DNA of 64,000 nt from positions 5,717,001 through 5,781,000 of the forward strand of contig NC_046681.1 in NCBI RefSeq assembly GCF_009870125.1. Direction: 5' to 3'. Under the pieces are notes generated by a model. It saw nothing but the letters and a program-made list of their open reading frames with translations. It was not told where the DNA came from and ran no database searches. Source of the DNA: Drosophila pseudoobscura (Eukaryota; Arthropoda; Insecta; Diptera; Drosophilidae). The translations under genes were made by a program, and so were the position numbers. Below, piece by piece: positions 35,623 to 48,600 of the stretch (position 1 is its first letter; each line of letters starts with the position of its first letter).

Positions 35623-35999
35623 TCTCTTGTGACACGAATTGCAGTGTTGGACAATGTCTTGGGACAAAACTGTACTCTTTTTAGGCCAAGGATCGACATT
35701 AAAGCATTTTTAAGGCTTCCCTCTCTAGATCTACTGCTCATTAAAGCGCCTTTCGGTCTATTATTTTTATTAAAAATTATCAATTAGTAAGGTATCCATA
35801 ACAAGAAATGTAAAGGTTTTAAATGAGATTCTACTTATTCTATAGAAAAAGATCTCCATTTCTGCTTTGTAGCGGTTTCTTTTCTTAATCGTTTTGCAAT
35901 TCCTTTAATTTTTATAAATTTACATTTGGTTAAACTCATTTTTCATTCTCTCAACTTTTTTCTCTTATGACACGAATTGCAGTGTTGGACAATGTCTTG
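35623..35999. repeat. Pair of 39-bp direct repeats 338 bp apart
   Basis: 35623-35661 and 35961-35999 are identical except for one base (TCTCTTGTGACAC versus TCTCTTATGACAC, followed by GAATTGCAGTGTTGGACAAT and GTCTTG in both). A shorter related piece, CAGTGTTGGGCAATG, occurs at about 35465, and CAGTGTTGCGCAA near 36332. The sequence between the two long copies is unrelated, so this is not simple tandem duplication. Confidence 0.7.
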
Positions 36000-37066
36000 C
36001 TGGGTAGTGTTTTGATACCTCTATGTGAGATCTGTAGTCATTCCAAAGAGAGAATCTCTAGTCCTACCATTCTAAAAGCTCTTCATCAACATCTGCTACC
36101 ATTACAGCCTTTGCCTGCTCATTATTTCGATGATATAAACACTTTCATTCTTTTAAGAGGAATTTTTCAGTTTTGTTCAATGTTTACTTACTCTGTGAGA
36201 GCTATAGTAAGCAGATAATAGCTTCTTTTATCGTTATGCTTCTATTTTATCTCAGTTGAAGCCCTTTTCTGTTGATTTTCATCAACATTCAGAGGATAAA
36301 CTACTTGTCACTATACTACAACTCAGATTTCAGTGTTGCGCAACTCTATAAGAAGAATAACACTCCTTCCATGAGTAGCATCTTCATTCCTACCTTTCTC
36401 GTGCTTCCTTTGCCCAAACATCTCCCAATTACAGCACTCTTCCCACCGTTTCCTGCCGTGTCATCATCATTATCCAACTTTTCGCTCGTTTTACGGTATT
36501 TCAAGGCACCCAAAAAAAAAAAAAAAAAAGAACCTTTTACCAAGGACCAAGACCCTGACCAACGAAAAACCTCCACTTATAACACGCTCTGGGTGCTCGG
36601 GCCGAGCCTTCATTTCAGTCAAGGAGCAGCAGCGGAGCGGCAGCAAGGAACAAGGAGGAGCAGCGGTGGTGGCACAGGAATTCCTGTGTAGCAATCAGCA
36701 GATTGTATGACAGTCTGGCTTTCATTTCCCTATTTATTCAACAAGTTTCTATGCGAGCGAGAGGGAGAGGAAGAGAGAGAGAGATAGAGATAGAGATAGA
36801 GCCAAACTAAAGGACTTGACAGCCCAAGGACTAGGACTCTCCTGTTGGGAAGTGGGGAACAGGCAGGACCTTCGGGCAGTTTTATGTCCTTATAATCACA
36901 TATATATTTCTCTTCCCCTCAGAGCCTCTCGCTCTCTCGCTGGCATTCGATTTGTTTGGCATTTGTTGCATGCCTCAAGGACAAGCCTCTGACTTTTGAT
37001 CCTTTTATTTTAGTGGCATTTATTTTGTCACATGTTATTCCAGGCCATGGAATGTGCCACACGTTC

Positions 37067-37113
<47 letters not shown>

Positions 37114-40100
37114 TCCCCGACCCAAGAAGTCCTGTATAAGTCCTGTAAGAGAGTGTTTATTTGCTTGGGTCCTACATCCTTCCATTTCTCCTTCTCCGCC
37201 TCTCGCTCTGTGTGTTTCTGTGCCATGTTTTTGGGTCTGGCTTAAAGGTATTTGCCCCGTTGCGGCACGTTATCGAAGGCGTGCAGCAGGCAGCATACCC
37301 CCTAATTGGGGCAAGGGTTTCCCAACGAAAGAATGCGTGCGTGTGTGTGTGCGTATGACAAACCTCATTTCATATTTATTAAATTTGTTGCTCGCGCTCG
37401 CTCGCTCGGGTTTTATTTTCATTTGGCACGTACCCTCCGCTACAACGGTACTCCGAAGCGAAAGCTAAATAAACATTGCAGCAGCAGCAAGTGTTGCTTT
37501 GTTTTTGATACACTTCTTCCATGTGGCATGGGGCAGGCATGAGACGCCGCTTGCCCCCAGAGCATCTCTAAGTATGAGAATGGTATGGTTTTTCTTGCTT
37601 GAGGAATATATTCAACGCTCGTCGGAATATTTATTGTTTGTGTGCTCTTTGGGTTTCGGTTTTAATAAAGGAAAACAATTGCATTTGATTTGGTTACATT
37701 ATTTCGTGTTTCCTTTTCTGTTTCTGAGAATTATTCCATTTATTTAAATGAGAATTTATACAGGATAATTATATTATGGAAAAAAAATTTAAAAGAAACG
37801 TATTTACAGTAGACAAATTTTGCCACCATTGAAAGTTTTTTAGATGCAAACAATTTTATTGAATTTTTGTTTTTTTTTTTGTATTCAAAAGTATTGGAAA
37901 AGGCATCCAAATTTATATGGCAGATGGTATTTCGTTAAATATGCCAAAGTAACCTCAAAATCAGTAAACCGAAGCAACAACGTTTGAAAACAAATCGAAT
38001 ATGTAAATAAATTATTAAATTAAATATATCATTAAAATAAATACTATACCTTTAAAAATGCAAAATTTGAGATTTATTTATGTATCTATTTACCTGATAG
38101 TCAACAACAAAATTCCAGAATTAGGAAAATAATTTTCTAGGTGGGGACTCAATCAAACCCAGGAAAACGTCGAATTTTACTGAGCAACCAAACTTCTAAA
38201 AGTACTTATCACCATAATTTATGCTATTTACACATTTAATAACTTTAATTTAGGCATTTATCATTTATCAAAAATCTCTGACATCCAGATATATGTTTCT
38301 CCAAGGAACATTTGAAACTTTTGTAAGGGAAATCGCCTCGACTCAAAGGCTTAAACTCTTTTTGGCTTTGGCTTAAACTACACCTGACACACACACACAT
38401 AAATCCCCAAAAGCCGCACCAAACCACGCCCTTCCGCACCGAGTCCCCCTTCCCCCCATACATTCCTCTCCTCCATTGCCCGCCTCCTCCTCACGGAACT
38501 ATGTAATTAAAAAGTTTTGCAAAGAGATTGCTGCTGCAAAAAAAATAAAACAAAATACAAAAAGTACAAAAATAAAGAGAAAAAGAGAGGGGTAAAATGG
38601 TTTTTGCATATTTTTCGTCCACACCAGAAACAATAATTAAAAGCAAACCAAACCGAAACACAACTTCAGCCACAACAGCAACAAAAGCAGGTACTGGTTG
38701 GGGCAGGGGGTATGGAGTTGCCTTAACAACTGTTATTAAACCGATTTATACTTTGCTTTTGCTTTATTTTCATTTCATTATTTTGTTGTTGTTTTTTATT
38801 TTGTAGCAAATAAGTTAAAAAAAGACAAACAACCCACAAAAGAGAGGGAATATCCGTACAGGTACTGACGGACTGTTAATGTGTTTCAATCAACTCGAGC
38901 ATATGGTAGAGAGATATGGTGTGAGGATTCCATAACGAATTTGATTATAGTTAGAGGGTATATGTGGTTTGAATCGGGGTATATGCTATTTGTGGTTGTG
39001 TATGTTGCAGATACGAAAAAGATATATTACCTCTCTATTAAGTAAATAAAATATGGTTCTTATATCGGTGCGAAGGGATGGCTGACCCCTTAATTCAGTA
39101 TTTTTGATATTAATATAATCCCTAAATATCTGCGGATATCAATTATCTGCCATTTGCTTAGATTAATAAAAAGCATTTGGCATTTACAAAAGGTTAAAAG
39201 GTTTAAAAGGTTTTATCATTTATGTTTAAATTTATTAAATAAATGCAAAAGTAAATATTATATATAAGTCAATTAAAATACATTGCACATAAAATTTTAA
39301 TGATATTAAGAATGAAGAAAAGAAGTTCCCAGTAGAGAACTTCCTCTGCCAGCTTCTTATAGCGAGATATCTGGGAGATAATTCGAATTCAAGCCTTTAA
39401 ATTATATTAATTTTCATTTTAAAAAATTATGAAAAAAGCTCCAAGTACGTGCAAGAAACATTAACCAAACAAGAATGGATTTATAGCCCCCAAAAGACTT
39501 TTAATTTAATTTAATTTAATTCCAGTATCTCATATATGAAGTACATATATCCACAAAAATGTCCATTGATTCCCAGGTATCAGCAGGTCTATTAGTTCCC
39601 CGGAAGCCTCCACTTCGCTCTTTGTTTAATTTTTTGTGAATGGCTAATTGGTCGAATGACTAAATGATTAATTAAAGTATTTATAGAGCTAAAGCGTTGT
39701 AGAGTGATGTAGTGACAGCGTGATAGACTGAATAAGTGATGGAATGACATGCCAAATTCTGTCCCCCTATCCCCCTCTATTGCTGTGGTTCTCATGGAGA
39801 TCAGGTCTCACAGGGCAGGCCTGGCCGCCTTGCGCCTTGCGGTGAGATTCTCTTGCCTCATCTTTTATTTCTCGGTTTTCTCAGTTTAAAGTTTGAACTT
39901 TGCCAGGCACTTTATTGTCTGTCTTTTTTTTTGTTTTTGTTTCTGTTGGTGCTGCTGTTTGTTGTTGGGGCAGCTGCTGTGCTGCTGCTGTGCTATGGTT
40001 TATTTTACTTGGGATTTTGCGGTTTTAAATTGTATTGTTTTTAAAGACAGCTGATATTACAGCACTCTGCAATCATTTAGGATTTGGGTGTAGATTTTTT

Positions 40101-42260
40101 ATAGTGATTTGTTAGGGTCCAATCTATATATCTATATTATTGTATGTATATATCTATAATATTTCTGCCTTTCAAGTCTTGAAAAATATTTAACCAAATC
40201 ACGACCACCATCATTTTTGTTACAATAAATTAAGGAAGTTCGAATTGAAATTTTAAATAGATTACGAAATGTGGAGTATCTCTAAGACAAGAGTCGAATC
40301 TATTCTCTTTACTCCATTCAGAGCTCTGGATCGCCTTAAAATCTATCTTCTACAATCCCTAATGCATATTTCTCTTATATGTTTGATTAAACTATTCCAA
40401 ATACTAGATTTCCCATCAAATCTGCATAAATTTAGTTTATTTATTGAACAATTTCCATCTGTTCTATCATTCAGTTCTGCTCGTATCATGGAGCACTCAC
40501 TGCTTGTCCCATAAATCATAACTTTTGTCACATTTCCGCTATGATTATTCAAACGGAATAACACAGAATAAACCAAATAAATACTCGGTGCTGTGGCAGT
40601 GTGTCATCCAGTCAAGCAGCAGTCGTTTGGGGCCACAAAAAAGCAAGCAAGCAAACAACAACAACTAAAACAACTACAAAGTGTGTATTTGCATTCAAAC
40701 AAAAACCCAAACGCCATTCAGTGGCTTTGTATGTGGCAGAAGGAAGCCAAGCGAAGCAGAACCAGAAGCACACACCGATAACGAGAATGGGAACGAGAAC
40801 GATGTGGAGAGGGGGGCAGCAAACAAGTGCAACATGCAGCATGCAACAGGCAGCAGCAGCCGGCAAAAGCGGCCCACAACACAGCAACAAAACAGCTGCT
40901 GCTTCGACAGGCAACAAACCCGAAAAAAACACGTTGCAACCGAATGTTGCAAAGAAGTTCAGGGAGGAAGAAGAGTCAAACCTACAAACGGTTCGGTTGT
41001 GCTTTGCTTTTTTCTCCCGCACCCCCTCTCACTCGTTTGTGCGGCAGATTTTTCGTTGACTTTGGCCCGGACTTCTGACTCGACTTTGGGGCTGACTTGG
41101 TGCTGATTTTGCCCCATCTGTGAGTTCGATTTTGCCGCTACTTTGAGGCCGATAATGCCTCAATTCCGTGCTCGATTAGACCTTTAGCTCTGCTGCCACC
41201 TTATCACTCTTTAAGCCCCAAAGTGCGTCTCTTCTTCTTGCACATTCTGGTCCTACTTTTTACTGCCATCTCGCCCCACTTTAGGCCTGCCCGCAACTTC
41301 TGCTTCCCCTTCCCTGCTCCCTGTCTCTCTTCCTCTGGGTGCGTTTGTTGCGCAACAAGTTGCGCATGTTGCATGAATATAGTATTTTTTTAAGGCCAAG
41401 ACCAAAAAGTGGCTGAAAGAAGCAACGGTTTCGTCTGCTTTCAGGTTTATTGTTGTTTATCCACTTGACGTCGTCGTCGTCTAATGCGGTCTGCAGGAAA
41501 TGGGGCTACCAGTGGCAAGTAACCAGCCAACCAACCAACGAACCAACCGGCTGTGTGGCAGTGTGGAGTGTGGCACGGGGCAGGGGCAGGGGCAGTAACA
41601 GACGAATGGAATACACACAGCGGAAGCGAGAACCACCTTATATGGGGCAGATGTGGTACGAAGGCAACCACGGAGTCAAAAGTGCAATGAGATTATATTT
41701 TTCTTTATTTTTTTGCAGCTAAAAGCTAGGGTTTTTCTGTGTGTTGCTTCTAAGCTTATAGCTTGCGTATCTGTGTGTGTGTGAGAGACACTTTTTTGAG
41801 AGTCTGTGTCTGCGTGTCTGCCGGAGATTTGTGTGGCAGTGTGTGTCTGGAGGTTGGGGTTTAAGGCTTAGTTTTTAGGCACCAAAAAAGGTCCAAGTGC
41901 TTCGGGGGCTATACAGAAAGAATCTTTACGTCGTACGAGTATGTCTCGCCTTGGACAGGCAGTTTCTGAGCTGATTAGAGGGGATTTTCAGGAGTTTTTC
42001 TTATGAAGGGAGCAGTATTAGGTTAGTTCTGAGAAAAACTGGGAATTTCAAGTTCTAAAGTAATCGTAAAAAGTACGTATTTCAACGGCGAATAAATTCT
42101 TAGTTGGAATCGCAACTGAGACATCGCAGCATAGACATACAAATAAATAAATGTTTAACTAAAAATAAATAAATAAAACCAATCTAATAATATATATTAC
42201 TAGGGGACAAGCCACATAAGCGAACTCGATTGGGTTGGGCGCCAGTCCCTGGCTATTTTC
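36000..42260. other. Non-coding stretch, no gene seen
   Basis: No convincing coding frame. Contains an 18-base A run (36512-36529), GATAGA repeats near 36.78-36.80 kb, a (TG)n array at 37071-37111, AT-rich sequence at 37.7-38.3 and 39.1-39.5 kb, and a Gln/Lys-rich open frame at 40601-41059 judged spurious. Confidence 0.5.
37071..37111. repeat. (TG)n microsatellite
   Basis: About 20 uninterrupted TG dinucleotides. Confidence 0.9.
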
Positions 42261-42496
42261 CTTAGAACTAACCTAAAACTATCCACAGAAATATACCCAG
42301 GACTATATACTCTCCGCACAGAACTTTTCCCTCCAACTCTTCGAACAATCTATACAAATATACCTGAAATCCCTCGAGAAAACTACCCCTAGAAGTTTCC
42401 TTCAGTTTCAAAATATTAGTTCCAGTATTCCAAATTTCAGTAAAGTCAAAACACCTAAATATTCTGATATAGTTCAGATGCTTTGATCCTTAAATT

Positions 42497-43774
42497 ATGT
42501 GGGCTCCAATTAAAGTTGATGGTCGTTGGGGATCCTCCCCCAAGGAAATTGACGAGAGGCGCATACAACATCAACAATCGAAGGCGAGGAACTCCAAGAA
42601 GGACGATAAGCCAGATGAGAAACGGGGGAGCTCAAAAGACAGCCGTGATACGAAAAGGAAACCAAAGCCGGAAGTGCCCAAAGTTGACGAGAAAACGACG
42701 GAAAGGGATCCAGGGACAACGCGCAGGGAGACGCACTACGATGTCAAGGTAAATCTGCTAATCAGCGATTTTGTTGTGATGCTGGAATGCAGCCCCCAAC
42801 CGGAGGAGGCATTCCACCCCAACACGCAAGAGTACGAATACGCCAGGGAGTGGCTCCAAAAACTGAAAACTATGAATTGCGACACGGTGTTCAAGGGGTG
42901 CATACGAAACGCCTACATTAGTGCATTGAGTGTGTGCCTTAACCAGAAGCGGCTCTATGGAATCTTTGAGCGGATGCCCCCGGAAGAACTCGAGTGGATA
43001 GACTTTCCGGACACTACGAGTCTTGCGTCGTCGAGTCGTGCACCGTCAAATCATGGCTCGAGCCGGGTATCCTTTGAGCCCGTGGTACAGAATCGTCTTT
43101 TAGAAAATACAATGAGTTTGGGAAGTCAGTCCTCAAGCGTACGGCGACGGGAAGGGGTGGAAAGACAACTGCGTTTCATGGAAGAACCAAAAGGAATTAT
43201 GAGGATACCTCAGGCATTCAGGGCAAATGAGCCTCAGAGATTCCAGCAACAGCCACAGGCGGAAACCTTCTACGATCCTACCACCTTTCCACCACTGCCC
43301 CATGTACGGCAAGAATCGGGCAAATACTACGAACCGTCTCACGTAAAATTCGACGCCTTCGGGGCGGCCCCTCGCTTCGTTGCGGCAAATAAGGAAGATG
43401 GAGAAGTCTGCCCGTCAGGTGTAGAAGGAGGAGGTGTGACAGTTGTGGATTTGGGAGCTGCCAACATAGAGACTCCTCCTGATTATCATTCTGCTATGCC
43501 CACACGTTCGATTCTTAAGCAGAGCTCCATCAACGGGCAGGCCCCTCATGATAATCCTTCAGATCTCGAGACGCCAACTTCTTTCAATTGCACAAAATTC
43601 TTTGATGAAGAAATTTGGTCTGAATGTCCATTACAATCCTATAGAGAGCAATTCCCAAGACAGAAAGAGAACGCGTTCAAGGGATCGACACAGGAGGAGC
43701 AGCAGATCGAGCAACAAGACACTGATGGCACCCCGGCGAATCAGTGGAAACCAGAGACCTCCGAAGAGGAGTAA
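42497..43774 (+). CDS. Intronless 425-residue ORF, duplicated gene copy
   Basis: Open from MWAPIKVDGRWGSSPKEI to ETSEEE. A charged Lys/Arg/Glu N terminus (residues 1-75) precedes the most domain-like part, residues about 78-165 (VKVNLLISDFVVMLECSPQP, then WLQKLKTMNCDTVFK, FERMPPEELEWIDF). This looks like a small helical domain and may relate to DUF4485-type proteins, which I cannot verify. The rest is disordered and Ser/Gln/Pro-rich. No zinc knuckle, protease or polymerase motif is present, so it is not a retroelement gag-pol. The start context is weak (AATTATG). After the stop, a second frame continues homology with the inverted copy (SRHCDMTFFMECFHRELR), so a frameshift has probably cut an ancestral C-terminal domain. 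It may be a young functional copy or an early pseudogene. Confidence 0.55.
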   Translation: MWAPIKVDGRWGSSPKEIDERRIQHQQSKARNSKKDDKPDEKRGSSKDSRDTKRKPKPEVPKVDEKTTERDPGTTRRETHYDVKVNLLISDFVVMLECSPQPEEAFHPNTQEYEYAREWLQKLKTMNCDTVFKGCIRNAYISALSVCLNQKRLYGIFERMPPEELEWIDFPDTTSLASSSRAPSNHGSSRVSFEPVVQNRLLENTMSLGSQSSSVRRREGVERQLRFMEEPKGIMRIPQAFRANEPQRFQQQPQAETFYDPTTFPPLPHVRQESGKYYEPSHVKFDAFGAAPRFVAANKEDGEVCPSGVEGGGVTVVDLGAANIETPPDYHSAMPTRSILKQSSINGQAPHDNPSDLETPTSFNCTKFFDEEIWSECPLQSYREQFPRQKENAFKGSTQEEQQIEQQDTDGTPANQWKPETSEEE

Positions 43775-44119
43775 GACAGAGACAACCGGTCAAACTATGA
43801 TAATAAGCCGCCATTGTGACATGACCTTCTTTATGGAGTGCTTTCATCGGGAGCTGCGCCGGCAAACGACTATCTGGAGGGTAAAATAGTGCCAGCATAT
43901 ACAGATGCGACGCTCCCGAATACAAGGAGAAAATGCTCGGAGGGGATCCTAGTGCGAAGAGGAAATACCTGTTGCACAATATGGAAGAGGATCAGACTAA
44001 ATTATTGTCCTTTTCAGAGGGAAAGAAAGAGGACAATTTAAGGGATTAATCGGATAAATAGAATAAAATTGAAATTTGGAACGCATTTAGAACATTTTTG
44101 GGAACATGTAATTAAATAC

Positions 44120-44540
44120 GATGCTTAAAATGAGTCTAGGGGTATATTAGATGTGTGTAACGTCCAGAAGTAAGCGATTCCGACCCCATAGAGTACAAAT
44201 ATTCTTGATCAGCTTCAATAGCCGAGTCGACAGAGTCCGTCCGTTACAAGTATATTTCAAAACTCCGCCTCGCTCCCTTCCGAACCCATAAACGACAAAA
44301 ATATGTGGCATCCGCAATTTTGAAGATACGAGAAAATTAAAAACGCGCAATCATAGAAAAAGAAAGATTGCCAAATCTGAATCACATCGAATCATTATTA
44401 GAACCAAAAGGAACACATCAATTTTCAGTGGCTACGCAGCGCCAGACGACACGTTCAGAATGATCTTTTGTCTCTCTCGCACGTACTCTTTGTCGTTCCA
44501 TGGTGTCGCCGTCTGCCGGAGGAGAGCCATGCTGACTGAA
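44120..44540 (-). mobile_element. DINE-1-like fragment, inverted
   Basis: Reading the plus strand, CTAGGGGTATATTAGATGTG, AACGTCCAGAAG, TTCTTGATCAGC and AATAGCCGAGTCGA identify the 3' end of the element pointing left; CCGTCTGCCGGAGGAGAGCC near 44510-44530 is its 5' part. The tetranucleotide tract and internal blocks are reduced. Its 3' terminus faces the 3' end of the adjacent ORF. Confidence 0.8.
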
Positions 44541-45104
44541 ATATATTACTGTAAATAGTTGCTAAATCTTGATTTTAATTTGAACAGTAACTTGGGAGCT
44601 TCATATCAATAATTATCAATTAAAATATCCCGACTTATAACCTAAAGAGTAGGTTTTATTTATTTAAATGTGCAGTGCCCTTCCCATAATATCAATATAT
44701 TTGTTGTATTTTTTTTTAGTTTAAAAATATATCTTTCGAAAAAAAACCAAGTTCAGAAGCAGGGACTATATATAGAATAGAGAAACGGAGAATTTTGGCT
44801 CGTATACAAGCAATGCCCCCCCTTTTAATACTCCCCTTAGAAGCTTTCCCTTTGATACTGCTTTCCATTCCTTTGAATGCTGCCCATTTATGCTACCCTT
44901 TGAATGCTCTCTCCTGTAATGCTCTTACCTTTAATGCTCTCCACGTTGGTACTGCTCTATCGTGTATCGCGTAGGTACTTTCAGCCTCTTTCTAAGAGAT
45001 GGACCATCTAAGATTGTAGCTCAATCGCTCAACAAGAGACGCAGCACAGCAGCACTTTTGGCCAAAGGATGATAACGGGGAATCATAGCAGGAAATCGGC
45101 TTAC
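44541..45104. other. Non-coding stretch with tandem-like GCTCT motifs
   Basis: AT-rich, then a short run of imperfect repeats around 44.83-44.96 kb built on TTTGAATGCTCTCC / TTTAATGCTCT. No gene seen. Confidence 0.45.
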
Positions 45105-45600
45105 TTTCAGAGACTTCCTCTTATGTTCAAACTGTTTCTCAGCTGAGCCACAGCTAGACAGCTGTGCTACTCGCAAACGAAGTGCAAACGAAGTGCTCTT
45201 CCAGTAAACGGATTCGTATTCGCGTGGAAATTGAAGTTGTTTTGCCATCATTTTGCTCTGCGACATGTCAACAAATTTGTTTGCTGATTAGAGCGTAGCG
45301 ATTGCCTGCCTTTCGGTGGTGTGGTGTGGCATGGCCGGAGGACGGATGATGGGAGTCTCCACAGAAACGCACACATTTGGCGCACACACACTCAACACAC
45401 AGTAAATACTCAGAGCCGTCGACTTTGGGGCTTGCACAACTGTTTTTGGTTGAGGTTTTGGAGCGGCTGCGACGACGGCGGCGACACGAAATGTTGCATA
45501 ATCGAGAGCCGTCGCAGCGGGGGCAGCAGCAGCAGCACCCGTAGTGGCAGAAAGACAAAAGTCAGAGCAGAGCAACAGTAACAATAATACGAATAAGTAC
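45105..45600 (-). other. Candidate distant 5' exon of a minus-strand gene
   Basis: On the minus strand, a GC-richer block with an open frame rich in Ala (SATTGAAAAAPAATALDYAT) is followed by ATGTCGCAGAGCAAAATG at 45266. That frame runs 54 codons (MSQSKMMAKQLQFPREYESV...) into a good donor, AAA|GTAAGC, with the junction at 45105/45104. The base composition contrasts with the surroundings and resembles a Drosophila first exon with a long leader. It could belong to the coiled-coil gene whose last exons are at 11-13 kb. A phase-0 join to the 13527 acceptor leads into a different frame there, so the connection is not straightforward. Confidence 0.25.
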
Positions 45601-45653
45601 TGCCAAATACACCCACAAAAAAGTCACCGCGCGGCGACAACCGGTTTGGCAAA

Positions 45654-45670
45654 CCCCCCCCCCCCCCCCC
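45654..45670. repeat. Poly(C) tract of 17
   Basis: Seventeen uninterrupted C residues, G-rich on the other strand and able to form G-quadruplex-like structure; also a place where assembly errors are likely. Confidence 0.85.
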
Positions 45671-48600
45671 ACACTCCCACCACCCTGCCCCATGATCCAG
45701 TCTGCCACTCAGCCATTCATTCGGCGATCGCTTTACTCTGCTCTACACTCCTCAGTTTTTTTTTTGCCACAAATAAATAAAAGTGATCCAAACAGCAAAT
45801 AATAATCGTAAAGCCAGCGATTCCCACTCCGATGGGCGCCATGGGGCACGCATTGCAGCCGTGCCCCCCGCCAGCCCCGTCAGAAGTTGTAACATTTTAA
45901 CCTACTGCCCTCCTCCGCTGCCCCCTTTCTTTTGCATAGTTTTTCTTGGATTTTTAACTTTTTTCTGCGATTTTTCTTTCTCTATTTTTACGCTGTTTTC
46001 CTTTTCTCTCTCTCTATTTTGATGATATTTTCCTCTTCTCTCCCTCTATTTTGATTTTATGGTTTGCTTTCCTGAAGAACAAGTCCGGTAATAATTATGC
46101 CATTTTGAGATACTCTTTCACTTGAAAAGGGTATGAAGAATCTGGAGAAGGTAGAGCGTACACAGAACATCATATAAATCCAAATATAATATTTAAAAGA
46201 TAGAAGATGTAGAAAACTAAAATTAAACGAGTAGAAACTGTTTTCAAATATTAAAAAAAAAACCGGAATTTGCGTTTAGCTATATTTCTAAAAGGCATTC
46301 AATGGAAATGGGCTTAAAAAGCTTTGAAAAGTTCTCTAAATAATGTGTGCCTACATTTTTAGATGGAATTTGAAAAGAAATATCTATGGTAAATAAATAT
46401 AATAATAAAATCAATAAATATCGTGGTTAAGTATTGATATAATTTATTTAGATAAATAGAAAACCAAAAATTCAAACATATAAATATCGAACTCTTTCTA
46501 AAACAATTGAAAAATGTTGTAAGAACAAGAATATTTAGACTAAAATGATATTCATAAAAAAAAATTAAAAAACGCGTTTACAAAAAAAAGAAAAATTGCT
46601 TTTATTTCAAATAAATACCTATTAGAAAAATGTAAACAAAAAATATTATTTGTGGGACATATACATATATACATACATATATGTACATATGTATATCTAA
46701 GCTCAAGACTTTTTTCTTTTGAATCTCAAGCAAATATCGAAATATCCCACATGTACCATGACAAACCCACAAATAAAGACCAATCCTTATACCTATCCCT
46801 TCTCTCAATAGAAAAACCTCCCCCAAGTGCACCGAAAGAGTATACCTGGTTCATCTTGAAGCACCACTGAGATCTCTCCCTAGTGTCTCTCCCTCCAGTT
46901 TCTCACGTTTCTGTGACTCTGTTGGCTGTGCCGTTGTTTTGCGGCGCGTTACATTTAACTTTGCCTACAAGCAGAACCCGTTTTTGGCCGCTTGCAAGTT
47001 TTTTGCAACTTTCTGTGTGCCACAGCGTGTGGCAGCAGCCCGAGTGCGTGCGTTTGCAATCAGGCAGCGTTCCAGCCGCAGCAACTGGGATACCAGAGAC
47101 ACCAGAAAGAACCCTGGGGCCAGCAGCCACAATGGTTTTTCTCTCCGTTCCTCCGCTTCTTCTACAATCAGCTGTTGTGGTGGCACAGAGATGCGGAAGA
47201 TGCGGCCGAGATGGTTAGATGATTCGTAGACTTCTTTGCTTTTTCTAGGCCCTTGGCATGGGCCTGGCCTGGTCTCAACTTTTCCAACAACTTTCACAAT
47301 TTCTGCGCGCGCTAAGTGCGTTTTCTGATTTGTGTTTGGATGCGGGAGGACAATGGAGGGAAAATATCCAAAAAGTTTTCAGTGTCTGGGGCTCTGCTCT
47401 GCGGTCTGTACGGTGTACGGGCTAAATACTTGAGCACTTGAGCAGCAGTAGAGCAATTTGGAGTGCTCTCAATTATCTGTGGCTGATGCTGTTACTGGAG
47501 GCTGAAGGATGAGGCTGAAAGTTGTGTCTAAATATTTTAAAAGAAGGATTCACTGCTGAAGGGTGAAGTGAAGCCACTTTCTTTCTTTGATGGAGAGGCT
47601 TTGCCTTTACCTAAGATAAGAAATGCTTAGAAGATGCGACAAATAAATGCTTTCGGTGAACATTTGCTTTCTTTTGAAAAAACAATTATTTCTAGCAGGA
47701 AATTTGATGATCTTCTATACAGAACTCTTTCTTCGCCATTACCTTAAGATCATGAGGGGTGCATAGAGTGATCTGCTTGAAAGCTTTTTTTCATAGATCA
47801 GAACTATCATTCGAAAACATTTTTCTAAGCAATTCCTACTCACAAACGCATAGAAAGACTCTAGATAAGAGCTTCTATTAGTCAATGATCATTCCTGCTA
47901 TAAATTCTAAAAGAAAAGCCTCTACTTTAAAGCTTTCAATGATCCCTTCCCCGCTTCCCAGCTGTGGAATTACGTAATAGGAATGCCTTAAAACGAGCTT
48001 TCCATAATAATATCCCAATCAGACATCTCCTTCAAAGTTTTTTCTGCAATCCAACAGCTTTAGAAGCACATGGAGCGGTTTTTTTTCAATGATCACAGAG
48101 GGAGGTCTCTCCGAACCGAAAGCTTTTGCTAATCCTTTGCTCTCGTCATAAAGAGTACTGTACTTATCCAGTAATCTCTTCTCCCTTAACAGCTTTTCTT
48201 TGTATTAGTTCTGGCTAAGTTCTTTCGATAATTATTTCATGTGCAAAGAGTGCTCTTAATTACAGGGAAATAAAAGAAAAGCGCAGAAAAACGATGAAAC
48301 CCCATAGCAGCGGGGCAATTAGAACATCATTTCAAAGAAAAAGAAAAAAAGTATAAAGAATAGCAATTACTTTTAACTATGTTGCAATCATACTTCTCTC
48401 TGCCCCAAAAGAAATGCATTAGAAAGGCTTTCTACTGCTGTGTGTAGTTCTCTCTCTTGATTGCCTCATGAAAAACTCTTGAGGAGGAAAAACTTTATGG
48501 GACGTTAATTACCAACGAAAATAAAAGTCAAGTGTGTTTATACGTATTAACAATAATAAAAACCAAACAAAAACTTTATTTCATTGTCGTGTTATAATTA

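Larger units (their letters stand above)
42261..44540. repeat. Segmental duplicate A (ORF plus DINE-1 fragment)
   Basis: From CCTTAGAACTAACCTAAAAC at 42261 through the ORF and its 3' flank to the DINE-1 fragment, this block matches 63456-62095 in inverted orientation. It includes about 235 bp upstream of the ORF, so the duplicated unit carried 5' flanking DNA as well as coding sequence. The other copy has several internal deletions. Confidence 0.8.

Noticed and set aside
36512..36529. 18-base A run as the tail of a retroposed gene
   Set aside because: No coding homology upstream and no flanking target-site duplication seen.
40601..41059. 152-codon Gln/Lys/Thr-rich ORF, considered as a first exon
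   Set aside because: Composition follows CAA/ACA-rich DNA, there is no donor at a sensible place and no acceptor partner.
42497..43774. Retrotransposon gag reading of the 42.5 kb ORF
   Set aside because: No CCHC zinc knuckle, protease or reverse transcriptase nearby and no LTRs; the associated repeat is a DINE-1 fragment.
46965..47297. 110-codon minus-strand ORF as a possible exon
   Set aside because: No acceptor or donor bounding it and no protein-like pattern; overlapping frames on the plus strand are equally long.
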